A stretch of 64,000 nucleotides of DNA from Bacillota bacterium (lineage in GTDB: Bacteria; Bacillota; Clostridia; Acetivibrionales; DTU013), in contig JAEYOM010000020.1 of the NCBI GenBank assembly GCA_023411715.1, positions 1-64,000 of the forward strand, given 5' to 3'. Positions within the stretch are counted from its first letter, which is position 1; each line of letters begins with the position of its first letter. The notes under the pieces were generated by a model. That model saw only the letters and a list, made by a program, of their open reading frames with translations. It was not told where the DNA came from and did no database searches. The position numbers and the translations under genes were made by a program. Of the stretch, positions 61,565-64,000 are shown piece by piece.

Positions 61565-63346
61565 ATGAAGAACAGTTTTAGCGACCTCGGCATTTCGCCT
61601 CCGATATTGAAAGCCATAGAAGATATGGGCTTTGAAGAACCTACTGAAGTACAGCGCAGGGCTATCCCGCATATTCTGAACAAGGAAGACCTCATCGTGA
61701 TGTCCAAAACGGGCAGCGGGAAAACGGCCGTTTTCGGCGTTTCAGTACTACAACTGACGGATCCTGACGCCCCCGGGCCCCAGGGACTTATCCTCACACC
61801 AACACGTGAACTGGCCGTGCAGGTCGATGGCGACGTCAGGCAGCTGGCGGCGCATCTGAAGCATAAAACCGCGGTTCTGTACGGACAGCACAGTATGAAC
61901 ACTGAAATACAGAGTCTGAAAAAAGGTGCAACGATAGTGACCGGTACTCCCGGACGTGTGTATGACCATATACAGCACGGCAACCTGGTAACGAAGAATA
62001 TTCGCTTCGTGGTACTTGACGAAGCTGACAGGATGCTTGACATGGGCTTCCTCGAGCAGGTCGAGAGGATTATAAAGACCGTACCCAGGGACAGGGTCAC
62101 GCTGCTTTTTTCCGCTACGATCCCTCCAGAAATCAAAAGGATCTGCAGCAGGCATATGAAGGACCCTGAAATGATCGAAATAGAATCCCAGACATTGACG
62201 GTCGATACGATACAACAGGTTTATTATCGTGTGGACCATAGTGAAAAAAACACCCAGCTCAACAGGCTGCTCCTGTATGAACAGCCTGAAAGCTGCCTTA
62301 TATTCTGCAATACAAGGTTCGCCACGGACAGGGTGCAAAAATTCCTGACGCGCAAGGGTTACGCGTCCCAGGCGCTGCATGGAGATATCCCGCAGGGCAG
62401 GCGCATAAAAACCATAGACCAGTTCAAGCATGGAGAATTCCACATACTGGTGGCGACGGACGTAGCGGCTCGCGGACTTCAGATCGATAATCTTTCGCTG
62501 GTGATAAACTATGACGTTCCGGTGGAAAAAGACAGTTACGTGCACAGAATCGGTCGTACCGGAAGGGCGGGGAATTCAGGCCGCTCCATTACTCTGGTCA
62601 CAAGCGACGATATTATGAGCCTTTATGAGATCGAAGAGCATATCGGAACGATGATAGAAGAGGGCGCCCTGCCGTCGGATGCCGAATGGAACGAAAGAAA
62701 AGCCCAGGCCGACAAGTGGATCGAGGCAAATGCGCTCAGTGAGAAACACGCCGGGACATCTGAGGAGTCTTCGCCCCAAAAGCGCCGCAAGCCCCATGGC
62801 AAAGCGGAGACAGGCAGGGTGTATTCGGGGCCGCAAAGAAAGCAGAATACGTCGGAAGCAGCCGGTCAGCAAAAGCAAAGGGCAAAACAGAGCAAACCGC
62901 CCATTGAAGTGCACAAACAGACAAGAGGTAACCGAAATAATATCCCGGCAGCTTCAGTACAGCAGGACAGGAAAGACAGGAAGGCAGGTCCGGACATAGA
63001 AAGGACAAAAGCCGACTTATCTGGTACACCCGGTTATACAAACAGACCCGGTCATACAAACAAACCCACTCATATAGACAAACCCGCACAGTCCGGCAAA
63101 AGCTCCGCAAAAGCTTCAACGCCCGCTGCTTTGGCTTCAACGCCCACTGTTCCGGCGTCCAAACAGCAGGTGCGTGTTTCCGGAGACATGTCCAAGACTT
63201 CCGGGCAACCGGTCAAAACCGGCGTGGAACCGACAACACGTAAGCCCGACACAGGTCCTAAATGGCAAAGCTATGATCAGCTTACCAAGGCTGTTCCAAA
63301 AAAATCATTGCTGCAAAGAGTATTTGGAAGGATCACAGGAAGGTAA
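61565..63346 (+). CDS. DEAD-box RNA helicase with disordered basic C-terminal tail
   Basis: ATG 61565 (MKNSFSDLGISPP) follows GAAAGAAG; an upstream TTG is less likely. The 593-residue protein has the Q motif (FEEPTEVQRRAIP), motif I SKTGSGKT, motif Ia PTRELAVQV, DEAD in VLDEADRMLDMGF, SAT, and motif VI HRIGRTGRAG. After residue 370 it becomes a long Lys/Pro/Thr-rich tail with short repeats (PGYTNRPGHTNKPTHIDKP), likely for RNA binding. It probably acts in ribosome assembly or cold adaptation. Confidence 0.93.
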   Translation: MKNSFSDLGISPPILKAIEDMGFEEPTEVQRRAIPHILNKEDLIVMSKTGSGKTAVFGVSVLQLTDPDAPGPQGLILTPTRELAVQVDGDVRQLAAHLKHKTAVLYGQHSMNTEIQSLKKGATIVTGTPGRVYDHIQHGNLVTKNIRFVVLDEADRMLDMGFLEQVERIIKTVPRDRVTLLFSATIPPEIKRICSRHMKDPEMIEIESQTLTVDTIQQVYYRVDHSEKNTQLNRLLLYEQPESCLIFCNTRFATDRVQKFLTRKGYASQALHGDIPQGRRIKTIDQFKHGEFHILVATDVAARGLQIDNLSLVINYDVPVEKDSYVHRIGRTGRAGNSGRSITLVTSDDIMSLYEIEEHIGTMIEEGALPSDAEWNERKAQADKWIEANALSEKHAGTSEESSPQKRRKPHGKAETGRVYSGPQRKQNTSEAAGQQKQRAKQSKPPIEVHKQTRGNRNNIPAASVQQDRKDRKAGPDIERTKADLSGTPGYTNRPGHTNKPTHIDKPAQSGKSSAKASTPAALASTPTVPASKQQVRVSGDMSKTSGQPVKTGVEPTTRKPDTGPKWQSYDQLTKAVPKKSLLQRVFGRITGR

Positions 63347-63370
63347 TACCGTATATTACCTTCCCTTTTT
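63338..63370 (+). terminator. terminator overlapping the helicase stop
   Basis: GGAAGGTAATA (63338-63348) pairs with TATTACCTTCC (63354-63364), followed by CTTTTTG. The stem includes the TAA stop codon. Confidence 0.9.
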
Positions 63371-63487
63371 GTTAATGATTTACGGCCGTTGTTTAGGCTT
63401 CGCGCCTCCGGGTATTTATAAAAAGCAGCGGTTCTATTTCTTGATTTTCCGGGTATAATTTGATAGATATCGTACGGGAGGGTACAT

Positions 63488-64000
63488 ATGTCCAGGATTT
63501 GGTATTTTGTTGCGGCGCTGATCGGCATGGGCATGCACTCTTCAGGCATGGTCCTTCAGAAGAAAGGCATGGACCGCCTGGATCTTAAGCAACTGAGAAA
63601 ATTTAAAATCAGTCGTGATTTTTTGATATGGTTCGCAGGAATACTGCTGGCATACGTAATATCTGTATTACCGACCGGTATCGCATCCAAAGAGCTTTCG
63701 CCCCAGATAGTATCTTCCATATCAGGGCTCAGTATAGTACTTGTTATTGTGCTTTCGCATTATTTCCTCAGGGAAAGCATTTATTTTTCTGATATCGTTT
63801 TTTCGGTCATAATAATACTCAGCATATTCGGTATAAGCGTTTCCAGAGACCTGACCTCCGGTTTCCGCATGGACACCGGCGCTCTGTATCTTTTGATCCT
63901 TGCCCCTTTCATCCTGTTGATACCGGCCCTCGATAAAAAAGCCGACAATCAGACTAAAACTATCCTTTTGTCGGCTTTTTCCGGTCTGACCAGCGGGCTT
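63488..64000 (+). CDS. DMT/NIPA-like membrane transporter, cut by the window end
   Basis: ATG 63488 has GGGAGG six bases upstream. The frame is open to the end of the window (171 codons), so the gene is incomplete. The part seen has helices at about 3-20, 45-65, 75-92, 98-114 and 125-145, and starts MSRIWYFVAALIGMGMHSSG. The internal LPTGIASKELSPQIVSSISG is typical of EamA/NIPA-type drug-metabolite transporters. The substrate is unknown. Confidence 0.7.
   Translation, partial: MSRIWYFVAALIGMGMHSSGMVLQKKGMDRLDLKQLRKFKISRDFLIWFAGILLAYVISVLPTGIASKELSPQIVSSISGLSIVLVIVLSHYFLRESIYFSDIVFSVIIILSIFGISVSRDLTSGFRMDTGALYLLILAPFILLIPALDKKADNQTKTILLSAFSGLTSGL

Overview
The window looks like a chromosomal segment of an anaerobic, spore-forming member of the Clostridia. 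Supporting signs are T-box riboswitches, a spore photoproduct lyase, a YtvI-like sporulation protein, a membrane pyrophosphatase, several radical SAM enzymes, a rubredoxin-type flavoprotein, and Firmicutes-style Shine-Dalgarno sequences with frequent TTG/GTG starts. No rRNA, tRNA, CRISPR array, intact transposase or prophage was recognised.

Layout: (1) About 1-7.4 kb is AT-rich and accessory. It holds a minus-strand run headed by an ECF sigma factor and a membrane anti-sigma-like protein, followed by secreted proteins, lipoproteins and an Amidase_6 protein. Two of its genes are broken (a SurA-like gene by an in-frame stop, a small hypothetical by a frameshift). A decayed DUF3991/Toprim gene and a Phd/RelE-type toxin-antitoxin pair follow. 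(2) 7.5-23.4 kb carries a Ca2+-type P-ATPase, TetR regulators, an unusual TIM-barrel/acyl-CoA synthetase fusion behind a T-box, a B12-binding radical SAM protein, a secreted YiiX-like protein, a NitT/TauT-type ABC transporter and a diguanylate cyclase. (3) 23.4-28.4 kb is a tryptophan operon in the order trpB-A-D-C-F, behind a T-box whose specifier reads UGG (Trp). (4) 28.4-43.9 kb holds Nudix, YtvI, HppA, a uracil-type permease with an attenuator-like leader, an azlC remnant, SplB, a chemoreceptor with its sensor after the signalling domain, an acyltransferase, a rubredoxin-like/FAD oxidoreductase, a two-component system and PdxA. (5) 44.0-46.6 kb is the most unusual locus: a radical SAM/SPASM enzyme translationally coupled to a secreted, membrane-anchored Gly-rich protein carrying a six-fold Cys-Ala repeat. 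(6) 46.6-55.2 kb holds a ProX/YbaK deacylase, a GAF histidine kinase divergent from a very large class III cyclase/ATPase/TPR protein, small secreted and membrane proteins, and an ACT-ACT-metallo-beta-lactamase protein. (7) 55.2-64 kb holds a 29-residue Gly-rich peptide gene, a LysM/double DUF1259 protein, a guanidine-I riboswitch with its Gdx exporter, an amino acid permease, RpiA, an FG-GAP-like protein, a DEAD-box helicase and the start of a membrane transporter. Two short-period tandem repeats flank this last group.

Regulation is rich in RNA devices: two T-boxes, a guanidine riboswitch and a probable PyrR-type attenuator, each with a recognisable promoter and intrinsic terminator. All family calls come from reading motifs by eye; no database search was possible.
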